Shown here one piece after another: positions 25,776 to 36,835 of a DNA stretch of 64,000 nucleotides (position 1 is its first letter; every line of letters begins with the position of its first letter). Location of the stretch: the NCBI RefSeq assembly GCF_001412535.1, contig NZ_CP011774.1, positions 2,041,501 through 2,105,500 on the forward strand. Reading direction: 5' to 3'. The position numbers were made by a program, and so were the translations under genes. Origin of the DNA: Limnohabitans sp. 63ED37-2. Its GTDB lineage: Bacteria; Pseudomonadota; Gammaproteobacteria; Burkholderiales; Burkholderiaceae_C. The notes beneath the pieces are model-generated. The model ran no database searches, was not told the DNA's origin, and saw nothing but the letters and a program-made list of their open reading frames with translations.

Positions 25776-26972
25776 ATGTCTCTGTTTTCCGCCGTCGAAA
25801 TGGCCCCCCGCGACCCGATCCTGGGTCTGAACGAGCAATACAACGCCGACACCAACCCCAACAAGGTGAACCTGGGCGTGGGCGTGTACTTCGACGACAA
25901 CGGCAAACTGCCCCTTTTGCAGTGCGTGCAAGCCGCCGAAAAGACCATGATGGCCACCCCCACAGCCCGTGGCTACCTGCCCATCGACGGCATCGTGGCC
26001 TATGACAACGCGGTCAAAGCACTGGTGTTTGGTGCAGAGTCTGACGTGGTCAAGTCTGGCCGCGTCTCCACCGTGCAGGCCATTGGCGGCACCGGCGGCC
26101 TGAAAATCGGCGCTGACTTCCTCAAAAAGGTCAGCCCCAACGCCAAAGTGCTGATTTCTGACCCCAGCTGGGAAAACCACCGCGCCATTTTCATCAACGC
26201 CGGTTTTGAAGTGGGCAGCTACGCCTACTACGACGCAGCCAAGCGCGGTGTCAACTTCGAAGGCATGCTGGCCGACCTGAACGCGGCGGCCGCCGGCACC
26301 ATCGTGGTGCTGCACGCCTGCTGCCACAACCCCACCGGGTACGACATCACCGACGCCCAATGGGACCAGGTCATTGCAGTTGTCAAGGCCAAGGGCCTGA
26401 CCGCCTTCCTCGACATGGCCTACCAAGGCTTTGGCCACGGCATCACCGAAGACGGCGCCGTGATCGGCAAGTTCGTGGCCGCGGGCCTGAACATTTTTGT
26501 GTCCACATCCTTCTCCAAGAGCTTCAGCCTCTATGGCGAGCGCGTGGGGGCCTTGTCGGTGGTGGCTTCTGACAAAGAAGAAGCTTCACGCGTGTTGTCG
26601 CAACTGAAAATCGCGATCCGCACCAACTACTCCAACCCACCCATCCACGGCGGTGCGGTGGTGGCGGCTGTTCTGAACAACCCCGAGCTTCGTGCCCAGT
26701 GGGAAAGCGAATTGGCCGAAATGCGTGTGCGCATCAAGGCCATGCGCCAAAAACTGGTGGACAGCCTGAAAGCCGCTGGCGTGAAGCAAGACATGAGCTT
26801 CATCACCACGCAAATCGGCATGTTCAGCTACTCGGGCCTGACCAAGGACCAGATGGTGCGTTTGCGCAGCGAGTTTGGTGTGTACGGCACAGACACTGGC
26901 CGCATGTGTGTGGCCGCGCTCAACAGCAAAAACATCGATTACGTCTGCGCATCCATCGCCAAAGTCGTCTGA
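25776..26972 (+). CDS. tyrB: Aromatic/aspartate aminotransferase
   Basis: The 398-residue class I PLP aminotransferase starts MSLFSAVEMAPRDPILGLNE, typical of the AspC/TyrB group. The PLP lysine is in STSFSKSFSLYGERVG (about residue 246), and the substrate arginine is near the C-terminus. It interconverts aspartate or aromatic amino acids with their 2-oxo acids; which it prefers cannot be told from the sequence. Confidence 0.9.
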   Translation: MSLFSAVEMAPRDPILGLNEQYNADTNPNKVNLGVGVYFDDNGKLPLLQCVQAAEKTMMATPTARGYLPIDGIVAYDNAVKALVFGAESDVVKSGRVSTVQAIGGTGGLKIGADFLKKVSPNAKVLISDPSWENHRAIFINAGFEVGSYAYYDAAKRGVNFEGMLADLNAAAAGTIVVLHACCHNPTGYDITDAQWDQVIAVVKAKGLTAFLDMAYQGFGHGITEDGAVIGKFVAAGLNIFVSTSFSKSFSLYGERVGALSVVASDKEEASRVLSQLKIAIRTNYSNPPIHGGAVVAAVLNNPELRAQWESELAEMRVRIKAMRQKLVDSLKAAGVKQDMSFITTQIGMFSYSGLTKDQMVRLRSEFGVYGTDTGRMCVAALNSKNIDYVCASIAKVV

Positions 26973-26993
26973 ACGGTCTGACATCCAGCTTGC

Positions 26994-27022
26994 AACCGCC
27001 CCTGACGGGGCGGTTTCTTTTT
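26994..27022 (+). terminator. Terminator of the aminotransferase gene
   Basis: AACCGCCCC and GGGGCGGTT pair around TGAC (26994-27015), followed by a T-rich tract. It lies 22 bases after the stop. Confidence 0.85.
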
Positions 27023-27129
27023 GGGCGGTCCGGAAAGTGACTGCCGATTAGGGGTCAAACTCAAAAAATACCGGATGGTCTCCTGTACTATTGCTGCAGC
27101 GCACCATTTGTCGCGAGGGAAACTGCCAC

Positions 27130-28632
27130 ATGCTTTATCAGATTTTTGAAACCCAACGCTCGATCATGGAGCCTTTCTCCGATCTGGCCCAGGCAGCAGC
27201 CAAGCTCTACAGCAACCCCCTGAACCCGATGGCCCAAACGCCTCTGGCACAACGTGTGTCGGCAGGCTACGCCCTGATGCACCGCTTGGGCAAGGACTAT
27301 GTCAAGCCCGAGTTCGGCATCCGCACCGTCAAGGTCAACAAGACCGATGTGGCCATCCACGAGCGCATCGAGATCGACAAGCCCTTTTGTGAACTGCGCC
27401 GCTTCAAGCGCTTCTCGGATGATCCCGCGACGCTGACGATGCTCAAGGCCCAGCCAGTGGTGCTGATCGTGGCCCCTTTGTCTGGCCACTACGCCACCTT
27501 GCTGCGTGACACCGTCAAGACCATGTTGCAAGGCCACAAGGTCTACATCACCGACTGGAAAAACGCCCGTTTGGTGCCTTTGACCGACGGCGAATTCCAC
27601 TTGGACGACTACATCAACTACGTGCAGGAATTCATCCGGCACCTGCAAGCCACGTATGGCCACTGCCATGTGGTGAGCGTTTGCCAGCCCACCGTGCCTG
27701 TGCTCGCGGCCGTCTCCTTGATGGCCAGCCGCGGCGAAAAAACGCCCCTGACCATGACCATGATGGGCGGCCCCATCGATGCACGCAAGTCGCCCACCTC
27801 GGTGAACAACTTGGCCACCAACAAGAGCTTCGAGTGGTTCGAAAACAATGTGATTTACCGCGTCCCGCCCACATTCCCGGGTGCGGGCCGCCGTGTCTAC
27901 CCTGGCTTCTTGCAGTACACCGGCTTTGTGGCCATGAACCCCGACCGCCACGCCACCAGCCATTACGACTACTTCAAAGACCTGATCAAGGGTGACGACG
28001 CCAGCGCCGAAGCCCACCGCAAGTTCTATGACGAGTACAACGCGGTGCTTGATATGGACGCCGATTACTACCTGGAAACCATCAAGACCGTGTTCCAGGA
28101 CTTCAAGCTGGTCAACGGCACCTGGGACGTCAAGGGTGTGGATGGCAAGGTCGAACGCGTGCGCCCGCAAGACATCAAGGGCACGGCCCTGATGACCGTA
28201 GAAGGCGAGCTGGACGACATCTCCGGCTCCGGCCAGACCCGTGCAGCGCAAGACCTGTGCAGCGGCGTGCCCGCCAGCGAGCGTCAACACCTGGAAGTTG
28301 AAGGCGCGGGCCACTACGGCATCTTCAGCGGCCGCCGCTGGCGCGACATCGTCTACCCGCAGCTGGTCAAGTTCATCTTGAGCCACGCCCCCCAAGCCAA
28401 GGCCCCAACGGCCGCGGCCAAGTCGGCCGCTGTGGCTGCCCCTGTGGCCGTCAGCCCTGCAGCAAAGCCTGCAACCAAAGCGCCTGTGAAAACGGCTGCC
28501 AAAACACCTGTGAAAACAGCCGCCAAACCCGCCGCCAAAACTCCAAGCAAAGCGGTGGCCAAGAGCGCGGCCAAAGCCGTGCCCAACACGGCCGTCAAAA
28601 CCACTTGGGTGGATGCGAAGAAAAAGGCCTGA
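27130..28632 (+). CDS. phaZ: Intracellular poly(3-hydroxybutyrate) depolymerase
   Basis: I chose the ATG at 27130 (500 residues), preceded by AGGGA, over an upstream frame with no site. The protein matches the PhaZ family of intracellular depolymerases: MLYQIFETQRSIMEP start and the nucleophile Cys185 in SVCQPTVP, a cysteine where lipases have serine. It degrades stored PHB and pairs with the phaCAB operon 11 kb away. The last 85 or so residues are an Ala/Lys/Pro/Thr-rich, histone H1-like repeat tail not part of the catalytic domain; it may bind granules, DNA or polyphosphate (inference). Confidence 0.9.
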   Translation: MLYQIFETQRSIMEPFSDLAQAAAKLYSNPLNPMAQTPLAQRVSAGYALMHRLGKDYVKPEFGIRTVKVNKTDVAIHERIEIDKPFCELRRFKRFSDDPATLTMLKAQPVVLIVAPLSGHYATLLRDTVKTMLQGHKVYITDWKNARLVPLTDGEFHLDDYINYVQEFIRHLQATYGHCHVVSVCQPTVPVLAAVSLMASRGEKTPLTMTMMGGPIDARKSPTSVNNLATNKSFEWFENNVIYRVPPTFPGAGRRVYPGFLQYTGFVAMNPDRHATSHYDYFKDLIKGDDASAEAHRKFYDEYNAVLDMDADYYLETIKTVFQDFKLVNGTWDVKGVDGKVERVRPQDIKGTALMTVEGELDDISGSGQTRAAQDLCSGVPASERQHLEVEGAGHYGIFSGRRWRDIVYPQLVKFILSHAPQAKAPTAAAKSAAVAAPVAVSPAAKPATKAPVKTAAKTPVKTAAKPAAKTPSKAVAKSAAKAVPNTAVKTTWVDAKKKA

Positions 28633-28637
28633 GGTCC

Positions 28638-29327
28638 ATGCCCGCCATGAGCAGCCAAGCGCCTGAGACCCAGGCGCTTTTTCTTGCCCTCAACAACGCC
28701 CTGCCCCAAACGCAGTGCACCCGGTGCGGCTATCCCGACTGCGCGAGCTATGCCCAGGCCATGGCCGAGGGGCAAGCGCCCATCAACCAATGCCCACCCG
28801 GTGGGCAAGCGGGTATTGAACGCTTGGCCGCCTTATCAGGACAGCCCGTGTTGCCCCTCAATCCGGAACACGGCATCGAGGGCCCTCGCCATGTGGCCAT
28901 CATCGACGAGGCCTGGTGCATCGGCTGCACGCTGTGCATCAAAGCCTGCCCAACCGATGCGATTTTGGGGGCCAACAAACTGATGCACACCGTGATCGAG
29001 CCTTGGTGCACCGGCTGCGAGCTGTGCATTCCGGTGTGCCCAGTCGATTGCATTGCACTGGAGAACGTGACGGGTACAAATACGGGCTGGGCCGCCTGGT
29101 CTGCCGAGCAAGCCGACACCGCACGCGGGCGCTACACCTCACGCCAGCAGAGGCTGGTGCGCGAAGAAGCCGCACACCAAAAGCAGTTACAAGCCAAAGC
29201 CGAGCACAAACTGGCCGATTTGGCAGCACACACCAAGGGCACAGACCAAGCCCCCGAATTGGACCGCAAACGTGCCATCATCGAAGCGGCACTGGCCAAA
29301 GCAAAAGCCCGGCAGACCGGGGTCTGA
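28638..29327 (+). CDS. rnfB: Stand-alone RnfB-like iron-sulfur protein
   Basis: I chose the ATG at 28638 (229 residues) with GAGG upstream. An N-terminal four-cysteine Fe-S module (CTRCGYPDCASY then NQCPPGG) is followed by two [4Fe-4S] ferredoxin motifs (CIGCTLCIKACP and CTGCELCIPVCP), as in RnfB/RsxB. No membrane helix and no other rnf genes are near, so it may be a soluble electron carrier rather than part of an Rnf complex. The C-terminal 80 residues are a charged helical tail. It begins five bases after phaZ. RnfB is the closest name, not a proof of function. Confidence 0.82.
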   Translation: MPAMSSQAPETQALFLALNNALPQTQCTRCGYPDCASYAQAMAEGQAPINQCPPGGQAGIERLAALSGQPVLPLNPEHGIEGPRHVAIIDEAWCIGCTLCIKACPTDAILGANKLMHTVIEPWCTGCELCIPVCPVDCIALENVTGTNTGWAAWSAEQADTARGRYTSRQQRLVREEAAHQKQLQAKAEHKLADLAAHTKGTDQAPELDRKRAIIEAALAKAKARQTGV

Positions 29328-29337
29328 CGGGCTTTTG
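29303..29337 (+). terminator. Terminator overlapping the end of the RnfB-like gene
   Basis: AAAGCCCG and CGGGCTTT, plus an inner CAGACC/GGTCTG pair, form a long stem spanning 29303-29336, with TTTTG at its end. The stop codon is inside the stem. Confidence 0.65.
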
Positions 29338-29409
29338 TAGAAGCTTATCGGGACTTGAAGCCACCGACCTGCAAAGCGCTGCAGGCCGGAATTTCAGGCC
29401 CCACACGAA

Positions 29410-29892
29410 TCAATGCTCGTTGGTCGCCAATGCCGTAAACGCCTGGACCACCTCAGGTGGTGCCTGCACCAACTCGATCAACACGCCTTCGCCGCCAATC
29501 GGGAACTCGTCATTCGCCTTGGGGTGCAAAAAGGTGATGTCAAAACCAGCGGCACCCTTGCGGATGCCGCCGGGCGCAAAGCGCACACCTTGGGCCGTGA
29601 GCCACTCCACCGCCACCGGCAAGTCGTCGATCCACAGACCAATGTGGTTGAGGGGGGTGGTGTGCACGGCCGGTTTTTTGTCGGGGTCCAGCGGTTGCAT
29701 CAAATCGACCTCGACCATAAAGGGGCCGCTGCCAATCGCACAAATGTCCTCGTCCACGTTCTCGCGTTCGCTTTTGAAGGTGCCCGTCACTTCCAAGCCG
29801 AACATGTCGACCCAGAGTTTTTGCAAGCGGCCCTTGTCTGGCCCGCCGATGGCGATTTGCTGGACGCCCAGCACTTTGAAAGGCCGTGCCAT
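29410..29892 (-). CDS. mce: VOC-family protein, probable methylmalonyl-CoA epimerase
   Basis: The 160-residue protein has two betaalpha-betabetabeta units of the vicinal oxygen chelate fold, with metal-ligand candidates His in LNHIGLWIDDLP and Glu in GVLIELVQAP. It lies directly downstream of pccA (adjacent codons) in the propionyl-CoA operon, where a methylmalonyl-CoA epimerase linking the carboxylase to the mutase is needed. The length and C-terminal ELVQAP pattern fit epimerases. Substrate is inferred from context. Confidence 0.75.
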   Translation of the reverse strand: MARPFKVLGVQQIAIGGPDKGRLQKLWVDMFGLEVTGTFKSERENVDEDICAIGSGPFMVEVDLMQPLDPDKKPAVHTTPLNHIGLWIDDLPVAVEWLTAQGVRFAPGGIRKGAAGFDITFLHPKANDEFPIGGEGVLIELVQAPPEVVQAFTALATNEH

Positions 29893-31941
29893 TTATTCGA
29901 ACTCCACGATCATCTGGTCCACCGTCAGCGACTCGCCCTTGGACGCCACCACCTTTTTCACCACACCGTCTTGTGCGGCAAACAACACGTTTTCCATCTT
30001 CATGGCTTCGATCACGGCCACACGCTCACCGGCTTGCACCTTCTGGCCAGGCTGCACCGCGACGTCCACCAGCAAACCGGGCATGGGCGAGAGCACATAG
30101 CGGCTCAGGTCTGGCGGGGCCTTGAAGGGCATGAGCTTGTGCAGCTCGGCCATGCGCGGCGACATCACCAGCGCCTCGATGCGGGTGCCGTTGTGTTGCA
30201 CTTGCAGGGCCAATGGGTTTTTCAGGGTGCCGCGCTCCACCTGCGCCGTGAAGGGTTTGCCGTTACAGGTGCCTTCGATGCGGATGTCGTTCAAGCGGGA
30301 GTTGCTTTCGATGGCGTAGCTTTTGCCATCCACCGTGATCTGCGCCACGCCTGGTTTGCCCACGAACTCGTCCACATGCACGGGCACATAGCGGTTGTTG
30401 CCGCCCTGCCCCAACTCGACCACCGCATAGTCCTGGCCCACCTTGACGTCGTAACCCGGCAGCTGGCCACTGAGGTTGGCAGCACGCTGGCGTGACTTGC
30501 GGCGCACAAAGGCAGCCAGTGCGGCCAAGAAGTCGTGGTCGTCGTGCGGCACGTCTTCGGCGCGGAAGCCTTTGCTGTACTGCTCGGCAATGAAGCCGGT
30601 ATTGAAGTCACCCGACACAAAGCGGGGGTGCGCCAGCAAAGCGGCCTGGAAGGGGATGTTGGAGCTGATGCCACGAATGACAAAACCATTCAAAGCTTCG
30701 CGCATTTTGGCGATCGCCTCATTGCGGTCTTTGCCGTGCACGATCAGCTTGGCGATCATCGAGTCATAAAACATCGGAATCTCGCCACCGTCTTGCACGC
30801 CCGTGTCCACACGCACGCCATACAGATCGGTGGTGTTGCCCTGGAACATGGTTTGTTTGGGCGTCTGGAAACGCACCAAACGGCCTGTGGAAGGCAAGAA
30901 ATTGCGGAAGGGGTCTTCGGCGTTGATGCGGCACTCGATGGACCAACCGTTGCGCTGCACATCTTTTTGCTCGATGGGCAATTTCTCGCCAGCCGCCACA
31001 CGGATCATCATCTCGACCAAATCGAGACCTGTGATGGCTTCGGTCACGGGGTGCTCCACCTGCAAGCGGGTGTTCATCTCCAGAAAGTAAAAGCTCTGGT
31101 CTTTGCCAACCACAAACTCCACCGTACCGGCCGACTGGTATTTGACTGCCTTGGCCAATTGCACCGCTTGCTCACCCATGGCCTTGCGCGTGGCTTCAGA
31201 GATGAAAGGCGACGGTGCTTCTTCGATCACTTTTTGGTGACGGCGCTGGATCGAGCACTCGCGCTCGTTCAGGTACACCACGTTGCCGTGGCTGTCACCC
31301 AGCACCTGGATCTCGATGTGACGGGGCTCCTCCACGAACTTTTCGATGAACACGCGGTCATCGCCAAAACTGTTGCGTGCTTCGTTGCGGCAAGAGGTGA
31401 AACCTTCCAAGGCTTCTTTGTCGTTGAAAGCCACACGCAGGCCTTTGCCGCCGCCACCAGCCGAGGCTTTGATCATGACGGGGTAACCGATGCCTTTGGC
31501 GATTTCGACCGCTTTTTCAGCGGTCTCGATGGCATCGTTCACGCCGGGAATGCAGTTCACGCCCGCCGCACCCGCCAGCTTTTTGGATTCGATCTTGTCG
31601 CCCATGGCGGCAATCGAGAAGTGGCGTGGTCCGATGAAAGCGATACCTTCGTCTTCGCAACGCTTGGAGAACTCGGCGTTCTCGCTCAAAAAGCCATAGC
31701 CGGGATGGATGGCCTGGGCACCGGTGGCCTTGGCGGCCGCGATGATTTTGTCGGCCACCAGGTAAGACTCGCGCGAAGGTGCGGGGCCGAGCAACACGGC
31801 TTCGTCGGCCAGTTGCACGTGGCGTGCTTCTTTGTCGGCCTCGGAGTAAACGGCCACGGTTTTGATGCCCATCTTGTGGGCAGTGGAGATGACACGGCAA
31901 GCGATTTCGCCGCGGTTGGCAATCAGGATTTTGGTAAACAT
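29893..31941 (-). CDS. pccA: Propionyl-CoA carboxylase biotin-carrier/carboxylase subunit
   Basis: I chose the ATG at 31941 (682 residues), preceded by AAGGAG, because the protein then begins MFTKILIANRGEIACR, the standard biotin carboxylase start. ATP-grasp motifs follow (GGGGKGLRV, EMNTRLQVEHPVTE), a linker, and a C-terminal biotin domain with the biotinylated lysine in EAMKMEN. It carboxylates biotin and with PccB makes methylmalonyl-CoA from propionyl-CoA. The operon partners mcm and epimerase support propionyl-CoA over acetyl-CoA. Confidence 0.93.
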   Translation of the reverse strand: MFTKILIANRGEIACRVISTAHKMGIKTVAVYSEADKEARHVQLADEAVLLGPAPSRESYLVADKIIAAAKATGAQAIHPGYGFLSENAEFSKRCEDEGIAFIGPRHFSIAAMGDKIESKKLAGAAGVNCIPGVNDAIETAEKAVEIAKGIGYPVMIKASAGGGGKGLRVAFNDKEALEGFTSCRNEARNSFGDDRVFIEKFVEEPRHIEIQVLGDSHGNVVYLNERECSIQRRHQKVIEEAPSPFISEATRKAMGEQAVQLAKAVKYQSAGTVEFVVGKDQSFYFLEMNTRLQVEHPVTEAITGLDLVEMMIRVAAGEKLPIEQKDVQRNGWSIECRINAEDPFRNFLPSTGRLVRFQTPKQTMFQGNTTDLYGVRVDTGVQDGGEIPMFYDSMIAKLIVHGKDRNEAIAKMREALNGFVIRGISSNIPFQAALLAHPRFVSGDFNTGFIAEQYSKGFRAEDVPHDDHDFLAALAAFVRRKSRQRAANLSGQLPGYDVKVGQDYAVVELGQGGNNRYVPVHVDEFVGKPGVAQITVDGKSYAIESNSRLNDIRIEGTCNGKPFTAQVERGTLKNPLALQVQHNGTRIEALVMSPRMAELHKLMPFKAPPDLSRYVLSPMPGLLVDVAVQPGQKVQAGERVAVIEAMKMENVLFAAQDGVVKKVVASKGESLTVDQMIVEFE

Positions 31942-31961
31942 CTTGTTCTTCTCCTTGGCAA

Positions 31962-33494
<1,533 letters not shown>

Positions 33495-33512
33495 GGTGGT
33501 TCTCTCTTTTCT

Positions 33513-34541
33513 TCAGGAAGATGGGGTTTCGCTTTGCGCTTGGTAAGCACTGAGCAGTTGACGGGCAGCCGTTGACGCGGCGAGCTGACCGCCTGCGACT
33601 TGTTGGCTGAGTTGGGGCAGCAGCGTTTGCACACGCGGCTGCGCCCGAAAATTGTGTTTTAGCCCGGCGTCGATGCGCTCCCACATCCACGACAAGGCTT
33701 GTTGTTGGCGGCGTAGCCCCAAGCGGCCATTGGCCATCTGCAGGCTTCGGAATTCACTCACCGCCGCCCAAAAGCTGTCCACGCCCTGGCCCAGCAAAGC
33801 GCTCAGCTGGACCACTTTGGGGTGCCACTGCGTAGTGTCGGCATGCGTGTGGCCCGAGCCGCCGTGCATGCCCAGCAACTGCAAAGCACTGGTGATCTGC
33901 AACTCGGCGCGGGTGGCCGCGATGGCATCGATGTCGGCCTTGTTGATGACCACCAGGTCGGCGATCTCCATCACGCCTTTTTTGATGGCCTGTAAATCGT
34001 CGCCCGCATTGGGCAGCTGCATCAGCACGAACATGTCGGTCATGTTGGCCACCGCCGTCTCGGACTGGCCCACGCCCACGGTTTCGACAATGACCACGTC
34101 ATAGCCCGCCGCTTCGCAGACCAGCATGGACTCACGGGTTTTCTCGGCCACACCGCCCAAGGTACCGCTGCTGGGGCTGGGGCGGATATACGCCTGCTCG
34201 TGCACGCTCAGGTGCTCCATGCGGGTCTTGTCGCCCAGAATGGAGCCGCCCGACACAGTGCTGGACGGGTCGACCGCCAGCACCGCCACGCGGTGGCCTT
34301 GGCCGATCAAATACAAGCCCAGCGCCTCGATGAATGTTGACTTACCCACGCCCGGCACGCCGCTGATGCCCAAACGGAAGGACTTGCCCGTGTGCGGCAG
34401 CATGGCGGTGAGCAGCTCATCGGCCAGCGCACGGTGGTCCGCACGCGTGGATTCGAGCAGCGTGATGGCTTTGGCCATGGCGCGGCGCTGCCCGGCAGCG
34501 TTGCCGTGCAACAGACCGTCGAGCAACTGCGCAGGATTCAC
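33513..34541 (-). CDS. meaB: Methylmalonyl-CoA mutase-associated GTPase MeaB
   Basis: The 342-residue G3E GTPase has Walker A GVPGVGKST, a Walker B region VIVETVGVGQSE and the specificity motif NKAD. MeaB protects and reloads methylmalonyl-CoA mutase with adenosylcobalamin. It starts at a GTG that overlaps the mutase stop by four bases, so the two are translationally coupled. Confidence 0.93.
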   Translation of the reverse strand: MNPAQLLDGLLHGNAAGQRRAMAKAITLLESTRADHRALADELLTAMLPHTGKSFRLGISGVPGVGKSTFIEALGLYLIGQGHRVAVLAVDPSSTVSGGSILGDKTRMEHLSVHEQAYIRPSPSSGTLGGVAEKTRESMLVCEAAGYDVVIVETVGVGQSETAVANMTDMFVLMQLPNAGDDLQAIKKGVMEIADLVVINKADIDAIAATRAELQITSALQLLGMHGGSGHTHADTTQWHPKVVQLSALLGQGVDSFWAAVSEFRSLQMANGRLGLRRQQQALSWMWERIDAGLKHNFRAQPRVQTLLPQLSQQVAGGQLAASTAARQLLSAYQAQSETPSS

Positions 34542-36715
34542 CCGAGGGCCTTTTTGATCTGCTCCAGAACGTCTTTGGCGCTGACCGGGATGGGGGTGCC
34601 GGGGCCGTAGATGCCTTTGACACCCGCTTCATAGAGCATGTCGTAGTCTTGGCGCGGGATCACGCCACCCACGAACACGATGATGTCGTCGGCGCCTTGC
34701 TTCTTCAGCTCAGCAATGATGGCGGGCACCAGGGTTTTGTGACCGGCAGCGAGTGTGGACACACCTACGGCGTGCACGTCGTTTTCAATCGCTTGGCGAG
34801 CGCACTCTTCGGGGGTCTGGAACAACGGGCCCATGTCCACGTCGTAGCCCAGGTCGGCAAACGCGGTGGCGACCACTTTGGCACCCCGGTCGTGGCCATC
34901 CTGGCCGAGCTTGGAAATCATCACGCGGGGGCGACGGCCTTGCGCATCGGCAAAGGCGGCGATATCGGCCTTGAGCTGGTTCCAGTATTCCATGGTGTCT
35001 CCCACGTTCTCGCCGTCGTCGTAGGCGGCGGCATACACGCCGGTGACCTTCTGTGTGTCGGCGCGGTGGCGGCCAAAGGCTTTTTCCAGCGCGTCAGACA
35101 CCTCGCCCACCGTGGCACGCAGACGCACGGCTTGGATGGACAGGTCGAGCAGGTTGCCCTGGCCCGACTCGGCAGCGGCACTCAGGGCGTCCAACGCGGC
35201 CTGCACTTTGGCGCTGTCGCGGCTGGCGCGGATTTTGGCCAAGCGCTCGATCTGCCCGTCGCGCACCTTGACGTTGTCGATCGACAGCGTCTCGATCGGG
35301 TCTTCTTTGGCCAGCTTGTATTTGTTCACGCCCACGATGACGTCTTTGCCCGAATCGATGCGGGCCTGCTTTTCGGCAGCAGCCGCTTCGATCTTGAGCT
35401 TGGCCCAGCCACTGCCCACGGCCTTGGTCATGCCGCCCATGGCCTCGACTTCTTCGATGATGGCCCAGGCCTTGTCGGCCATTTCTTGGGTGAGCGACTC
35501 CATCATGTAAGAACCCGCCCAAGGGTCGATCACGTTGGTGATGTGGGTTTCTTCCTGGATGATGAGCTGTGTGTTGCGGGCAATGCGCGAGCTGAATTCG
35601 GTGGGCAGCGCAATCGCCTCGTCAAACGAGTTGGTGTGCAACGACTGGGTGCCGCCGAACACGGCCGCCATGGCCTCGATGGTGGTGCGCACCACGTTGT
35701 TGTAAGGGTCTTGCTCGGTGAGCGACCAGCCAGACGTTTGGCTGTGCGTGCGCAGCATCAGGCTCTTGGGGTTCTTGGCGTCAAAGCCCTTCATGATGCG
35801 GCACCACAGCAGGCGGGCCGCACGCATTTTGGCGATCTCCAAATAGAAGTTCATGCCCACCGCCCAGAAAAAGGACAGGCGACCGGCGAACTCGTCGACG
35901 TCCATGCCCTTGGCAATGGCGGTTTTCACATACTCTTTGCCGTCGGCCAAGGTGAAGGCCATCTCGAGCGCTTGGTTGGCACCGGCCTCTTGCATGTGGT
36001 AACCCGAGATCGAAATCGAGTTGAACTTGGGCATGTTCTTGGCTGTGTACTCGATGATGTCGCCAATGATCTTCATCGACGGCTCGGGCGGGTAAATGTA
36101 GGTGTTGCGCACCATGAACTCTTTCAGAATGTCGTTCTGAATCGTTCCAGACAGTTTGTCTTGCGAGACGCCCTGCTCTTCGGCCGCCACCACGTAGCCC
36201 GCCAGCACCGGCAATACCGCGCCGTTCATGGTCATGGACACACTGACCTTGTCGAGCGGGATCTGGTCAAACAAGATCTTCATGTCCTCGACAGAATCAA
36301 TCGCCACACCGGCTTTACCCACGTCGCCCGTCACCCGCGGGTGATCGGAGTCATAGCCGCGGTGCGTGGCCAAGTCAAAAGCCACCGACACGCCCTGCCC
36401 GCCCGCAGCCAAGGCCTTGCGGTAGAAGGCGTTGGATTCTTCGGCGGTCGAGAAGCCTGCGTACTGGCGGATCGTCCAAGGGCGCACGGCGTACATGGTG
36501 GCCTGAGGGCCGCGCAAGAAAGGTTCAAAGCCCGGCAGCGTGTTGGCGTAAGGCAGATTGGCTGTGTCTTCGGCGGTGTAGAGGGGCTTCACGACGATGC
36601 CGTCGGGCGTCTTCCAGTTCAGTGCGTTCACATCGCCACCGGGGGCGGACTTGACCGCTGCTTTTTGCCAGGCTTCCAGGTTGGAAGCGTTGAATTCAAA
36701 GGATTTGGACGTCAT
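34538..36715 (-). CDS. mcm: Methylmalonyl-CoA mutase
   Basis: I chose the ATG at 36715 (725 residues); a TTG at 36736 would add seven. The N-terminal TIM-barrel substrate domain has the familiar RQYAGFSTAEESN segment, and the C-terminal cobalamin domain has the base-off His ligand in GQDGHDRGAKVV. It converts (R)-methylmalonyl-CoA to succinyl-CoA and needs B12. It is the single-subunit (ScpA) type and the first gene of the mcm-meaB-pccB-pccA-epimerase operon. Confidence 0.95.
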   Translation of the reverse strand: MTSKSFEFNASNLEAWQKAAVKSAPGGDVNALNWKTPDGIVVKPLYTAEDTANLPYANTLPGFEPFLRGPQATMYAVRPWTIRQYAGFSTAEESNAFYRKALAAGGQGVSVAFDLATHRGYDSDHPRVTGDVGKAGVAIDSVEDMKILFDQIPLDKVSVSMTMNGAVLPVLAGYVVAAEEQGVSQDKLSGTIQNDILKEFMVRNTYIYPPEPSMKIIGDIIEYTAKNMPKFNSISISGYHMQEAGANQALEMAFTLADGKEYVKTAIAKGMDVDEFAGRLSFFWAVGMNFYLEIAKMRAARLLWCRIMKGFDAKNPKSLMLRTHSQTSGWSLTEQDPYNNVVRTTIEAMAAVFGGTQSLHTNSFDEAIALPTEFSSRIARNTQLIIQEETHITNVIDPWAGSYMMESLTQEMADKAWAIIEEVEAMGGMTKAVGSGWAKLKIEAAAAEKQARIDSGKDVIVGVNKYKLAKEDPIETLSIDNVKVRDGQIERLAKIRASRDSAKVQAALDALSAAAESGQGNLLDLSIQAVRLRATVGEVSDALEKAFGRHRADTQKVTGVYAAAYDDGENVGDTMEYWNQLKADIAAFADAQGRRPRVMISKLGQDGHDRGAKVVATAFADLGYDVDMGPLFQTPEECARQAIENDVHAVGVSTLAAGHKTLVPAIIAELKKQGADDIIVFVGGVIPRQDYDMLYEAGVKGIYGPGTPIPVSAKDVLEQIKKALG

Positions 36716-36774
36716 GGCGCTGTGCTTTCGGGACAAAAATGGCTGAGACGGATTTTGGCAGCCTGGGACTGCTT

Positions 36775-36835
36775 ACCGGCTTACAAGTACCGTGATTCAT
36801 AATTATTGATGCAGAATATTTTAACCGGCTTACAA
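36775..36835. promoter_or_regulatory. Repeated ACCGGCTTACAA motif between mcm and the GntR gene
   Basis: The 12-base sequence ACCGGCTTACAA occurs exactly at 36775-36786 and 36824-36835, 49 bases apart, around an AT-rich block (36796-36823) that looks like a promoter core. This is a candidate operator pair for the divergent GntR-family regulator; neither half is a clear palindrome. Confidence 0.5.

Noticed and set aside
27088..28395. Minus-strand open frame of 435 codons
   Set aside because: Antisense to phaZ; no recognisable domain.
34649..36802. Long plus-strand open frame of 717 codons
   Set aside because: It is antisense to methylmalonyl-CoA mutase, His/Gly/Val-rich as usual for GC-rich antisense frames, and has no family features.
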